Shown here: positions 7,637 to 16,659 of the stretch, piece by piece
Position numbering within the stretch: the first letter of the stretch is position 1
Layout: each line of letters begins with the position of its first letter
Source of the DNA: Rhodanobacter denitrificans
GTDB lineage: Bacteria; Pseudomonadota; Gammaproteobacteria; Xanthomonadales; Rhodanobacteraceae
Length of the DNA stretch: 64,000 nt
Assembly (NCBI GenBank): GCA_003241385.1
Contig: QFPO01000011.1
Span: forward strand, 1-64,000
Reading direction: 5' to 3'
Translations under genes and position numbers: made by a program
Notes under the pieces: generated by a model
What the model saw: the letters and a program-made list of their open reading frames with translations, nothing else
Database searches by the model: none
Told to the model about the DNA's origin: nothing

Positions 7637-9676
7637 TCAGCCGATCAGCGCCTGCTCGCGCAGCTTGTGGATCTGGTCGCGCAGCCGTGCGGCGTCCTCG
7701 AACTCCAGATCCTGGGCATGCTTGTACATGCGCGCCTCGAGCTGTTTGATGCGCGCGGCGACCTGGTCCGGCGACAGAGCCCGGTAATCCTCGGCCGGCT
7801 CGGCCACCTTGCGGGCGGCGGCCCCGCCGCGACCGCGGCCCTTGCCGCCGCGACTGCCTTCCTCGGGCTCGGCGCGCGCGCCTTCCATGATGTCGACGAT
7901 GCGCCGCTGCACCGACTTGGGCGTGATGCCGTGCGTCGTGTTGTACTCGACCTGTTTGCTGCGGCGGCGGTCGGTCTCGTCGATCGCCGCCTGCATCGAG
8001 CGCGTGATCACGTCGGCGTAGAGGATCGCCTTGCCGCGCAGATTGCGCGCGGCGCGGCCGATCGTCTGGATCAGCGAGCCGGTCGACCGCAGAAAGCCTT
8101 CCTTGTCGGCGTCGAGGATCGCGACCAGCGAGACCTCGGGCATGTCCAGGCCTTCGCGCAGCAGGTTGATACCGACCAGCACGTCGAACTTGCCCAGGCG
8201 CAGATCGCGGATGATCTCGACACGCTCGACCGTCTCGATGTCCGAATGCAGGTAGCGCACGCGGATGCCGTGCTCCTCCAGATACTCGGTGAGGTTCTCG
8301 GCCATGCGCTTGGTCAGCGTCGTCACCAGCACGCGATCGCCCATCGCGATGCGCGCATTGGCCTCCGACAGCAGATCGTCGACCTGGCTGCGCGCCGGGC
8401 GGATCTCGACCTCCGGATCGATCAGGCCGGTCGGCCGCACGACCAGCTCGACGATGTTGCCGTCCGAATGCTGGCGCTCGTACGGACCTGGCGTGGCCGA
8501 GACGAAGATCGTGCGCGGCGCGCGCTCTTCCCACTCCTCGAAGCGCAGCGGCCGGTTGTCCATCGCCGACGGCAGCCGGAAGCCGAACTCGACCAGGGTC
8601 TCCTTGCGCGAGCGGTCGCCCTTGTACATCGCGCCGAGCTGCGGAATCGTCACGTGCGACTCGTCGACGACCAGCAGCGCGTCGGGCGGCAGATAGTCGA
8701 ACAGCGTCGGCGGCGGCTGGCCGGGCGCGTGGCCGGTCAGATGCCGCGAGTAGTTCTCGATGCCCTGGCAGTAGCCGACCTCGGCCATCATCTCCAGATC
8801 GAACTGGGTGCGCTGCTGCAGGCGCTGCGCCTCGACCAGCTTGTTGGCCTCGTACAGCACCTTCAGCCGGTCGGCCAGCTCGAGCTTGATCGTGTCGATC
8901 GCATGCAGCACGCGGTCGCGCGTGGTCGCGTAATGGGTTTTCGGATAGACCGTGTAGCGCGGCACCTTGCGGATCAGCTCGCCGGTCAGCGGATCGAACA
9001 GCGCCAGGTTCTCGATGTCGCCGTCGAACAGCTCGATGCGCAGCGCCTCGGTCTCTGACTCGGCCGGAAACACGTCGATGACGTCGCCGCGCACGCGGTA
9101 GGTGCCGCGGCGCAGCTCGAAATCGCCGCGCGTGTACTGCAGCTCGGTCAGATGGCGGATCAGCTTGCGCTGGTCGGTGTGTTCGCCGCGCGCCAGGATC
9201 AGGCGCATCGACAGATAGTCTTCCGGATCGCCGAGGCCGTAGATCGCCGATACCGTGGCGACGATCAGCGCATCCGGCCGCGACAGCAGGGTCTTGGTCG
9301 CCGACAGCCGCATCTGCTCGATGTGGTCGTTGATGCTCGCGTCCTTCTCGATGTAGGTATCGCTGGACGGAACGTAGGCCTCGGGCTGGTAGTAGTCGTA
9401 GTAGCTGACGAAGTACTCCACCGCGTTGTGCGGAAAGAACTCCTTGAATTCGCCGTAGAGCTGCGCGGCCAGCGTCTTGTTCGGCGCCAGCACCAGGGTC
9501 GGCTTCTGGATCCGCTCGACCATGTTCGCGATCGTGAAGGTCTTGCCCGAGCCGGTCACGCCGAGCAGGGTCTGGCGCGCCAGACCGGCTTCGAAGCCGG
9601 CCGTCAGCCGGTCGATCGCCGCCGGCTGGTCGCCGGCCGGGCGATACGGGGACACGAGTTGGAAGCGGTCGCTCAT
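7637..9676 (-). CDS. uvrB: Excinuclease ABC subunit B
   Basis: A 679-residue DNA helicase-like damage-verification subunit of nucleotide excision repair. Walker A GVTGSGKT is at 39-46, the beta-hairpin that clamps DNA is YYDYYQPEAYVP near residue 93, the DEAD-like box is VVDESH, and helicase motifs such as INLLREGLD and QTIGRAARN are intact. The last ~35 residues form the UVR domain that contacts UvrC. Between them sits a Gly/Arg-rich linker (GSRGGKGRGRGG). The start at 9676 gives the usual MSDRFQLVSPY N-terminus. It lies 106 nt behind gltX on the same strand. Confidence 0.97.
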   Translation of the reverse strand: MSDRFQLVSPYRPAGDQPAAIDRLTAGFEAGLARQTLLGVTGSGKTFTIANMVERIQKPTLVLAPNKTLAAQLYGEFKEFFPHNAVEYFVSYYDYYQPEAYVPSSDTYIEKDASINDHIEQMRLSATKTLLSRPDALIVATVSAIYGLGDPEDYLSMRLILARGEHTDQRKLIRHLTELQYTRGDFELRRGTYRVRGDVIDVFPAESETEALRIELFDGDIENLALFDPLTGELIRKVPRYTVYPKTHYATTRDRVLHAIDTIKLELADRLKVLYEANKLVEAQRLQQRTQFDLEMMAEVGYCQGIENYSRHLTGHAPGQPPPTLFDYLPPDALLVVDESHVTIPQLGAMYKGDRSRKETLVEFGFRLPSAMDNRPLRFEEWEERAPRTIFVSATPGPYERQHSDGNIVELVVRPTGLIDPEVEIRPARSQVDDLLSEANARIAMGDRVLVTTLTKRMAENLTEYLEEHGIRVRYLHSDIETVERVEIIRDLRLGKFDVLVGINLLREGLDMPEVSLVAILDADKEGFLRSTGSLIQTIGRAARNLRGKAILYADVITRSMQAAIDETDRRRSKQVEYNTTHGITPKSVQRRIVDIMEGARAEPEEGSRGGKGRGRGGAAARKVAEPAEDYRALSPDQVAARIKQLEARMYKHAQDLEFEDAARLRDQIHKLREQALIG

Positions 9677-9948
9677 CGACGGGATTCTAGCCTGCGGGTG
9701 GGGACGGCTCGGGTGAGACCGGCGTTCAGGAATCGGCACCGCCCGGGCGGCGCGGATCGCGCGCATGGCCGACCGTGCGTGGCAGACCGAAACCAGGGAT
9801 GCGTCTGGACATGGGGTCCGCCTGCCCGCCCGGCAAGACCTGACGCACAGCGCCGGCGATTTCCTACCGCGCGATGCGGCGATGGGCCATCGGCGCAGCG
9901 CGGCGCGCTGCCTAGCCTGTCAAGCCCGTCTCCGCGAGGAAGTCCCGT

Positions 9949-10503
9949 ATGGAAGCCCCTACCCGAACGCCCGCCGGCGTCACGCTGATCGAGGCGCTGA
10001 TCGCCGTCGTGCTGCTGACGATCCTGGCCGCGCTGGCGGTGCCGGCCTATGCCGATCTGAGTGCAGCCCTGCGCATGCGCAGTGCGCGCAGCGCGCTGTT
10101 CACCGCATTGCATCAGGCACGGATCGCCGCCGTGCACCGCGGCGGCGCGGTCGTCGCCTGCCCGTCCGCCGACCAGGCCCGATGCAGCGGTTCACCGCAC
10201 TGGCACGACGGCTGGCTCGTGTTCGCCGACGACGACGGCGATCGCGAGCGCGGTCACGACGAGCCGGTCTACGTCGCCGCCGGCGCCTTGCCGCCCGGCC
10301 TAACCGCCGCCGGCAGCGTCGGTCGACCGCGCATCACGTACCGCCCCGACGGCAGCGCGCACGGCTCCAACCTCACGGTCACGTTCTGCGACCGCCGCGG
10401 TGCAAGCGCCGCCACCGCGCTGATCGTCAACGTCTACGGCCGCGTCCGCAGCGGGCCGCCGTCGGCCGCAGCGATCGAACGCTGCCTGGCGACGCCGCGC
10501 TGA
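9949..10503 (+). CDS. GspH/FimT-family pseudopilin
   Basis: A 184-residue minor pilin-like protein. A class III prepilin peptidase site is visible at residues 9-14 (AG|VTLIEA), with Glu at +5 and a hydrophobic helix to residue ~32. The body matches GspH/FimT: ALFTALHQARIAAVHRGG (the usual R-x-E-A-x-x-R helix), then a beta domain with RITYRPDGS. Cysteines at about 72, 79, 145 and 180 may form disulfides. It stands alone, not next to other minor pilins, and may serve type IV pili or type II secretion. The prepilin peptidase would be PilD at 44263. Confidence 0.8.
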   Translation: MEAPTRTPAGVTLIEALIAVVLLTILAALAVPAYADLSAALRMRSARSALFTALHQARIAAVHRGGAVVACPSADQARCSGSPHWHDGWLVFADDDGDRERGHDEPVYVAAGALPPGLTAAGSVGRPRITYRPDGSAHGSNLTVTFCDRRGASAATALIVNVYGRVRSGPPSAAAIERCLATPR

Positions 10504-10589
10504 GCGCCGCCACGCTGAGCACGGCGGATCGTCATCAACAAATGAACGCGAATCTTCGTCGCACCCGATCGGGGACAGGCTGGAAACAC

Positions 10590-10617
10590 GAAGGGCCTGC
10601 ATCGCTGCAGGCCCTTC
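10590..10617 (-). terminator. Hairpin terminator of the tRNA-Asn transcript
   Basis: A perfect 12-bp stem GAAGGGCCTGCA/TGCAGGCCCTTC with a TCGC loop lies just 3' of tRNA-Asn on the minus strand. The following T stretch is short. It may also help end the pseudopilin transcript from the other side. Confidence 0.65.
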
Positions 10618-10624
10618 GGCTATC

Positions 10625-10700
<76 letters not shown>

Positions 10701-10988
10701 AAAGAGCCGCGCATTCTCTTCGCGGCGATGCCCGTCGTCAAGCCTTCGCCTGCAGATCGAACCGGTCTCGCGCCGACGCGCCGTGCCTCGTCGTCGATTC
10801 GAACCCACGCTCCCGCGCGTTCTGCCGTCTCGGGCGAAGTCCGCCTTCCCGCCTCCCCGAAAGAGGGATGGCCCGCATGCCCGATTCGGGGGGTGCGGGC
10901 CGCGTCGGGCGCGGCGCATGATGCGCCGGACGCCGGACTTGACGTCCGGTGCCGCACGCCCACCTGTTCCGCAAAGGACATCCATCCC

Positions 10989-11990
10989 ATGTCTCGAGAC
11001 CGGACCGAACCCCTGCTGCCCTCGCGCAGAGACCTGCTGCAGGCGGCCGTCGCGGCCGCCGCCGCGGTCGCACTGCCGTCGCTGTCGTTTCCATTCGCCG
11101 CCCAGGCGGCGCCCGCCGCTCAACCGCCCATGAAAGGAGCTGATTCCATGATCTCCAGCTACGTCCAGACCAAGGACGGCGTCCAGATCTTCTACAAGGA
11201 CTGGGGTCCGAAGGACGCCCAGCCGATCGTCTTCCATCACGGCTGGCCGCTCTCGTCCGACGACTGGGACGCGCAGATGCTGTTCTTCGTGCAGCACGGC
11301 TATCGCGTCGTCGCGCACGACCGCCGCGGCCACGGACGCTCGTCCCAGGTCAGCGACGGCCACGACATGGACCACTATGCGGCCGATGCCTCGGCGGTGG
11401 CCGAGCATCTGAACCTGCGCAATGCCGTGCACATCGGCCACTCGACCGGCGGCGGCGAAGTCGCGCGCTACGTGGCGAAGTTCGGACAGCCGCAGGGGCG
11501 CGTGGCCAAGGCCGTGCTGGTCAGCGCGGTGCCGCCGCTGATGCTCAAGACCGACGCCAACCCGGAAGGCCTGCCGCGCGAGGTCTTCGACGGCTTCCGC
11601 AAGAACGTCGCCGACAACCGCGCCCAGTTCTTCCTCGACGTGGCAGCCGGCCCGTTCTACGGCTTCAACCGCAAGGACGCCAAGGCCATGCCGGGCGTCG
11701 TCCAGAACTGGTGGCGCCAGGGCATGATGGGCAGCGCGAAGGCTCACTACGACGGCATCAAGGCGTTCTCGGAAACCGACCAGACCGAGGATCTCAAGAC
11801 CATCACGGTGCCGACCCTGGTCCTGCACGGCGACGACGACCAGATCGTGCCGATCGCCGACTCCGCGCTGAAGTCGTCGAAGCTGCTCAAGAACGGCACG
11901 CTGAAGGTCTACAAGGGCTATCCGCACGGCATGCTGACGACGCATGCCGAGGTGATCAATCCGGACCTGCTGGCGTTCGTCAAGAGCTGA
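10989..11990 (+). CDS. Tat-exported alpha/beta hydrolase (non-haem chloroperoxidase/esterase family)
   Basis: A 333-residue protein. Residues 1-38 are a twin-arginine signal (SRRDLLQAAVA... ending AAQAAP). The rest is a complete alpha/beta hydrolase of the arylesterase/non-haem chloroperoxidase group: oxyanion HGWPL, DRRGHGRS, nucleophile elbow GHSTGGG (Ser), acid DDDQIVP and catalytic His in YPHGML. Both ATG 10989 (AAAGGA 10 nt upstream) and in-frame ATG 11148 (AAAGGAG at 11133-11139, 8 nt upstream) have good ribosome sites. The shorter form would lack the signal and match typical cytosolic members. The substrate is unknown. Confidence 0.88.
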   Translation: MSRDRTEPLLPSRRDLLQAAVAAAAAVALPSLSFPFAAQAAPAAQPPMKGADSMISSYVQTKDGVQIFYKDWGPKDAQPIVFHHGWPLSSDDWDAQMLFFVQHGYRVVAHDRRGHGRSSQVSDGHDMDHYAADASAVAEHLNLRNAVHIGHSTGGGEVARYVAKFGQPQGRVAKAVLVSAVPPLMLKTDANPEGLPREVFDGFRKNVADNRAQFFLDVAAGPFYGFNRKDAKAMPGVVQNWWRQGMMGSAKAHYDGIKAFSETDQTEDLKTITVPTLVLHGDDDQIVPIADSALKSSKLLKNGTLKVYKGYPHGMLTTHAEVINPDLLAFVKS

Positions 11991-12046
11991 TGCGCCCGTG
12001 CGCCGCCTGAGATACGGCGGCGCATGACTCGACGCAGACCTGCGTA

Positions 12047-12085
12047 ACACGCAACCGGCCGGGCCGAATCCGGCCGGTTGCGTGT
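12047..12085 (+). terminator. Strong hairpin after the hydrolase gene
   Basis: Sixteen-base arms (ACACGCAACCGGCCGG and its complement) flank a 7-nt loop, 57 nt after the hydrolase stop. The T-rich tail is weak (GTGTCT), so it could be an intrinsic terminator or an mRNA 3' stabiliser. Confidence 0.6.
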
Positions 12086-12180
12086 GTCTCGAACACCGCG
12101 CGACAGCGCAGCGCCGTCGCGCGATGCCTGAATCGCCGGACCCGATCCGCGCTCGCCTGGCGGCAGCGCGACGCGCCGCG

Positions 12181-12450
12181 TCAGCGGCGCAGACGTCCCA
12201 GCAGGAACGCGGCGGCCGCGACCGTGGCCAGCGTCGCCACCGGCCGATCGCGGACCAGCGAGGCGGTCCGCTTCAGTAGCGATTCGCCGGTGTCGCCGAC
12301 GACGACGCGCAGCGAGGCGGCCGCGTCGTCGAGCGCGTCGATCACGTCGCCGAACACCGGACGACCCGGATAGCGCAGCGTCGGCGTGTCGGCCGGCGGC
12401 GGTTCGGGCGTGGCGCCGTTGATCCGGGTCTGGAATGTTTCAGGTCTCAT
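12181..12450 (-). CDS. Small DUF883/ElaB-like tail-anchored protein
   Basis: An 89-residue protein. The first ~65 residues are soluble, with an amphipathic helix (DVIDALDDAAASLRVVV). The C-terminus is VRDRPVATLATVAAAAFLLGRLRR, a single membrane helix ending in arginines. That RPxxxxxxAAxxxxLLG-R-R ending resembles ElaB/YqjD (DUF883) ribosome-associated inner-membrane proteins. The start at 12450 has GGAGG 7 nt upstream. The assignment rests on the tail only. Confidence 0.55.
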   Translation of the reverse strand: MRPETFQTRINGATPEPPPADTPTLRYPGRPVFGDVIDALDDAAASLRVVVGDTGESLLKRTASLVRDRPVATLATVAAAAFLLGRLRR

Positions 12451-12691
12451 CTTGGGCCTCCGACACATCGAGAACGCGCGAGCTCCCGCCAGCCCGCATT
12501 CTGGACCTAGGTGGGTGAACATCGTCCGGCCACGGCGAGCCCAACGGCGGCGTCACCGGCGAACCGGGATACCGTCTTACCGCATCGGCGATCGCGCCAC
12601 TGCGATGAAGACCACATCCCGGTGCCGGAACCGCACGTAGGATGGGGCGCCGGAGCTCTCGGCTCCGATGACACTCGGGGGAGTCGTCGCC

Positions 12692-12910
12692 ATGCGCAGG
12701 ATCGTGATCAAGGAACAGGAAGGACTCTGGATGTTCGACTGCGAGAACGCCGACACCGTACGTGCCGATTCGCCGCTGAAGGCCGCGATGGCCGCGCTCG
12801 AGTACGGCGAGACGCTGCGCGGCAAGGCACTGGGCTACATCATCCGGCTCGACCACCGCCACGCCGGCTCGCCGCAGGACTGGATCACGCTGCATTCCCA
12901 CGTGTTCTGA
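12692..12910 (+). CDS. Hypothetical small protein
   Basis: A 72-residue soluble protein of unknown function. It starts MRRIVIKEQ, contains WMFDCENADTV and ends WITLHSHVF. The ATG at 12692 has GGGGGAG 8 nt upstream and is preferred to an in-frame ATG at 12668. Codon use is like that of its neighbours. It stands alone between opposite-strand genes. Confidence 0.55.
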   Translation: MRRIVIKEQEGLWMFDCENADTVRADSPLKAAMAALEYGETLRGKALGYIIRLDHRHAGSPQDWITLHSHVF

Positions 12911-12960
12911 CGCAGCGGCGGCGCCGGACTCGCGCCGGCCGACCCCGACACGCCCGGCGA

Positions 12961-13025
12961 TCAGGCCGACGGTGCGAACACCATGCGGTTGCGACCGCCG
13001 GACTTGGCCTGGTATCGCCTCGCCG
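12961..13025 (-). pseudogene. C-terminal scrap of a GGDEF diguanylate cyclase gene
   Basis: The last ~20 codons before the TGA at 12961 read RRYQAKSGGRNRMVFAPSA. This is the hallmark ending of GGDEF domains (A-x-YQAK-x-x-GRNR). Nothing upstream in frame encodes the rest of a GGDEF domain; that space is taken by the Slp gene. It is a deletion remnant with no likely function. Confidence 0.55.
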
Positions 13026-13031
13026 GTGCGC

Positions 13032-13613
13032 TCAGCGCCCCTTCGGCGGCGGCTCCGGCTTCGGCTTGACGATCACGACCGGCGGCACGCCCCAGTACGG
13101 GCCGTAGCCGTACGGCCCCCACGGCCCCCAGCCGCCGCGATACCACGGATCGTAGAAGAACGGGTCGTAGGCGCCGACGACGCGCGCGGTGCGCTCGGGC
13201 CACAGGTATATCGTCGCGGCGGCGACGCGCGGGTAGATGTAGTCGTACTCGCCGACGCGGCCGGTCTGGGTGCCGTCGACGGTGCCGACCACGGTGACCT
13301 CGCGGCCGCGGCGGAACACTTCCGGATCGTAGAAGCCGGCGCGGCAAGCCAGGAAGCGGCCCTCGCTGGCGTCGCGTGCGAGCGGCCGCGCGCTGTCGCC
13401 GAGCGGCCGGCCGAGGATTTCGAAGCAGGTGGTGTCGGCCTTGGGGTCGACCTTGATGATCTCGCCGCCCCAGCGCACGGTCTGACCGGTCTGGCCGCCG
13501 CGTGCGCCGTCGGCCGGCGTGGACGCGGCGAACTGGCCCTGCAGCGGCTTGGGAACGGTGGCGCAGGAGACGAGCCCTGCACCGAGCAGGGCGATCAGGA
13601 ATGCATTGCGCAT
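13032..13613 (-). CDS. Slp-family outer-membrane lipoprotein
   Basis: A 193-residue lipoprotein. Its signal peptide ends in a lipobox LVSC (Cys ~17). The body matches the Slp (starvation-inducible lipoprotein) family: VRWGGEIIKV, the domain ending VGEYDYIYPRV, and a C-terminal Tyr/Trp/Pro/Gly-rich stretch (FFYDPWYRGGWGPWGPYG) followed by a basic tail. It is presumably anchored in the outer membrane. The ATG at 13613 has a GAGG ribosome site about 9 nt upstream; the ATG at 13628 would give five more residues. Confidence 0.85.
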   Translation of the reverse strand: MRNAFLIALLGAGLVSCATVPKPLQGQFAASTPADGARGGQTGQTVRWGGEIIKVDPKADTTCFEILGRPLGDSARPLARDASEGRFLACRAGFYDPEVFRRGREVTVVGTVDGTQTGRVGEYDYIYPRVAAATIYLWPERTARVVGAYDPFFYDPWYRGGWGPWGPYGYGPYWGVPPVVIVKPKPEPPPKGR

Positions 13614-13699
13614 GACGCTGGACCTCATCGTACGAGTCTGGACGCACCGACACGACGCAAGGACGGACAGGACAGGGTCGACGTCGCAGCGGACCGATG

Positions 13700-15679
13700 C
13701 TACTGGACTGCGGATGGTACGCGGAATTTCCGCACCTCACGGCCGAATGCGCGCACCTGTTCAGCCGTCGGCTCGGCAGCGCCGTAGCGCAGCGCGATGT
13801 AGCGCGCGACCAACGCATCGAATGCGGCATCGGGCTGCGCCGAGCGCTGGTGGACCGCAGCCGCGAAGTCGAGCGGCCCCTGCTGCGGCGATACCGGCAC
13901 GCCGTGACGCGCCAGCCGCCGCCGCAGCCGTTCCCAGGCCGCGTCGAGGCGGTCGCCGCGGCGCGGACCGCGCGTGCCGCGCAGCGCCCACACGGTCGCC
14001 ACGATCAGCAGCACGACGATCGCGCCGGTCAGCAGCGCCAGCAGGTGCTCGGGCGTCAGATCACGGATGCCGAAACGGCCGAGCATCTGGCTCTGCCGCA
14101 AGGCGTTGAACTGGATCACCGCAGTGGTCCACAACCGGTTCACGCTGTCGAACTGGTTGCGCAGATCGCGCAGGAATTCGCCGCCGAACCAGTCACCGCC
14201 GCGGTTGGCGGCCGAAGCGCCCTGCTCGACGCGCTGCGGGCTGACCGCCGCGGTCGGATCCACGCGCACCCAGCCGCGGCCGGTCTGCCAGACCTCGGCC
14301 CAGGCATGCGCGTCGGAATGGCGTACCAGCAAGTAGTCGCCGATCGGATTCCACCAGCCGCCCTGATAGCCGGTGACGACGCGGGCCGGGATGCCCGAGG
14401 CGCGCATCAGGAACACGAACGCCGAGGAGAAATGCTCGCAGTAGCCGGCGCGCGTCTCGAACAGGAACTCATCGATCGAGTGACGGCCGAGCAGCGGCGG
14501 CGTCAGCGTGTACGTGAAGCCGGCGTTGAACAGCGCCAGCGCGGTACGGACGATCGAGGTCTCGTCGAGGCCTTCGCGCCGCCACTGCTCGGCCAGCGCG
14601 ACCGTGCGCGGATTGAACGCGGCCGGATACGCCAGCGCGCGCGTGCGTTCGGCGCCGGTCAGCTCGGTCGCGAGGCGGTAGCGCGTCGCCGAGCGCAGCG
14701 CGAACTCCCTCGGCTGGGCGATCGGCACGAACGAGGTGATCGTGTGGTCGCTGCCGAGCCGGGTCTGATCGGGCGCCTCCAGCGGCACGTCGAGCGCCGG
14801 CACCCAGTGCCGCCGCGTCGGCTCGATCACGACGCGATAGTCGTGGATCAGCCGGGCATCCTCGACCGGCTCGGGCCGCAGGTACGCGCGCGTGTCGCCG
14901 CGGGTCCAGGTCGCGCCGTCGAAATCCCACAGCACGATCGCACGGAAGTACTGCTGCGCCGGCGCCGGCGGTCCGCCGTCGAAATAGACGCGCATCGCCG
15001 GCGTGTCGTCGACCAGCAGATCGGTCATCGAGCCGGGCTGCATCGAGTCGTTCAGGCCGATCCGCGCCTGCTCGTCCCAGCCGGGCGATCCCCACAACGG
15101 CGCCGACAGCCGCGGGATCAGCACGAACGCGGCGAGCGCGGCCGGCAGTCCGGCCAGCACCAGTGTGCCGCCGACGCGGAACGCCGTCGTCAGCGGACGC
15201 GGCTGCCGCGCCACGGTCGGCTGCAGCACGACCAGCGCGGCCAGCGGCACGGTCAGCGCGGCGCAGAGCAGGATCGTCGTCGTCAGCGACTGGTTGAACA
15301 GCAGTGCGCTCATCAGCACGAAGGCCGAAAACCCGACGACGACCCGCGCATCGCGGATGCTCTCGGTCTCGAGCAGTTTCAACGCGAGCAGACCGCAGGC
15401 GAGTGCGGCACCCGGCGCGCGGCCGAACACGTTGCCGTATTCGACGATCACCAGCAGCAGCAACAGACCGGCCAGCGGCACGCGCAGCCAGCTGCTGACC
15501 GCGAACGCCGCGCGCCGGCGCAACCAGGCGCGCAGCGCGACCAGCACGATCAGCGCCGGCCCCAGCCAGAGCGGCAGCCGCTGCAGATGCGGCGCCAGCG
15601 CGACCGCGACCGACAGGCACAGCAGATCGAACTGGCGCGTGTCCGGACGTCCCGGGGCCGACGGCATCGAGGCGCTCAT
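13700..15679 (-). CDS. TgpA-type transmembrane transglutaminase-like protein
   Basis: A 659-residue membrane protein: about six N-terminal helices (DUF3488), then a periplasmic transglutaminase-like domain with a Cys-His-Asp triad. The Cys is in RAGYCEHFSSAF, the His in HSDAHAWAEVW and the Asp in RVDPTAA. A further helix near residue ~545 precedes a cytoplasmic C-terminal domain (DUF4129-like). Homologues such as TgpA of Pseudomonas aeruginosa are linked to growth and the envelope. The start overlaps the end of the DUF58 gene by 4 nt, so it is translationally coupled. Confidence 0.9.
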   Translation of the reverse strand: MSASMPSAPGRPDTRQFDLLCLSVAVALAPHLQRLPLWLGPALIVLVALRAWLRRRAAFAVSSWLRVPLAGLLLLLVIVEYGNVFGRAPGAALACGLLALKLLETESIRDARVVVGFSAFVLMSALLFNQSLTTTILLCAALTVPLAALVVLQPTVARQPRPLTTAFRVGGTLVLAGLPAALAAFVLIPRLSAPLWGSPGWDEQARIGLNDSMQPGSMTDLLVDDTPAMRVYFDGGPPAPAQQYFRAIVLWDFDGATWTRGDTRAYLRPEPVEDARLIHDYRVVIEPTRRHWVPALDVPLEAPDQTRLGSDHTITSFVPIAQPREFALRSATRYRLATELTGAERTRALAYPAAFNPRTVALAEQWRREGLDETSIVRTALALFNAGFTYTLTPPLLGRHSIDEFLFETRAGYCEHFSSAFVFLMRASGIPARVVTGYQGGWWNPIGDYLLVRHSDAHAWAEVWQTGRGWVRVDPTAAVSPQRVEQGASAANRGGDWFGGEFLRDLRNQFDSVNRLWTTAVIQFNALRQSQMLGRFGIRDLTPEHLLALLTGAIVVLLIVATVWALRGTRGPRRGDRLDAAWERLRRRLARHGVPVSPQQGPLDFAAAVHQRSAQPDAAFDALVARYIALRYGAAEPTAEQVRAFGREVRKFRVPSAVQ

Positions 15680-16659
15680 CCGGTCGGCAGCAGCGCCAGG
15701 GCGCGCAGGCAGTCGGCGCGATGGCCGGCACCGATCGCCGGTCCGAACGTCTGCCCCGGCAGCACCAGCACGAAGGCCTCGCGGCCGGCCGAGGCCTGCA
15801 CCACCCAGGCGGTCAGACGGCTGATCCGGTCCTCGTGGCCGAGACCGTGCAGAGCGTCGTAGTCGAGCACCAGGGCCAGTCCGGCCTGTCGCTCGTGCTC
15901 GCGCGCGAGCAGACGCTCGTGGCGGACCGAGGCGCGCCAGGCGATCCGCCGCGGCGGATCGTGATCGCGATAATCGCGCAGACCGGCCGGGTCGTCCTCG
16001 GCCTCGCCGGCGCGATGCACGCCGTCGCGCTCGCCACCGTGCGGCAACGGCGGCGCGTCGGACTCGGGCTTCGGATAGATCAGCACCGCGACGTCCGGAT
16101 GGACCCAGCTCCAGATCACGAACATGCCGAGCGGGAACGTCGTCGCGATCCGCATGCGGCCGGTCCGGAACCAGCCGCGCTCGGGTGCCGGCATTGCCAG
16201 CACCGCCACCGTCTCGCGGCCGCGCTCGGCGGCGAAGGCGGTCTCGACCGGCTCGGCCGTCACCCGCAGCGCGAGGCGGTCGCGCCGGCCCGGTGCGAAG
16301 ACCAGCTCGATCGCGACGTCCGATCCGGCATGGGCCTCGCCGGCGCGCACCTGGACCAGGCGCAGACCCGACAGGCCGCGAAAGCCGAAGAAGACGCTGA
16401 CGAAGCAGGCGCCGCCGAGCAGGCAGGTCAGCAGCAACGCCGGGTTGTTGCCGTAGTTGAGGGCACCCGTCAGCATGACCGCGGTCAGCAGCGCGAACAC
16501 GACACCGTAACCGGTCGGCACGACGTAGATGCGGCGGCGATCGAGCGCGATCGGCAACGGCTCGGGCCGGCGCAGCCGCGTCAGGGCCGGCAGCTTGCGC
16601 TCGGCCAGCGCGACCAGCCGGGCCCGCAGCGGCGCCAGGCGCGCGATCGCCCGAGCCAT
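15676..16659 (-). CDS. DUF58 protein of the MoxR operon
   Basis: A 327-residue protein with two N-terminal membrane helices at ~50-90. The DUF58 domain holds LDYDAL-like and RDYRDHDPPRRIAWRAS segments (the core R-x-Y-x-x-x-D-x-x-R-x-I-x-W motif). DUF58 proteins have a von Willebrand-like fold and work with MoxR ATPases. It overlaps MoxR by one base (TGATG) and the TgpA gene by four, a compact three-gene operon. Confidence 0.88.
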   Translation of the reverse strand: MARAIARLAPLRARLVALAERKLPALTRLRRPEPLPIALDRRRIYVVPTGYGVVFALLTAVMLTGALNYGNNPALLLTCLLGGACFVSVFFGFRGLSGLRLVQVRAGEAHAGSDVAIELVFAPGRRDRLALRVTAEPVETAFAAERGRETVAVLAMPAPERGWFRTGRMRIATTFPLGMFVIWSWVHPDVAVLIYPKPESDAPPLPHGGERDGVHRAGEAEDDPAGLRDYRDHDPPRRIAWRASVRHERLLAREHERQAGLALVLDYDALHGLGHEDRISRLTAWVVQASAGREAFVLVLPGQTFGPAIGAGHRADCLRALALLPTG

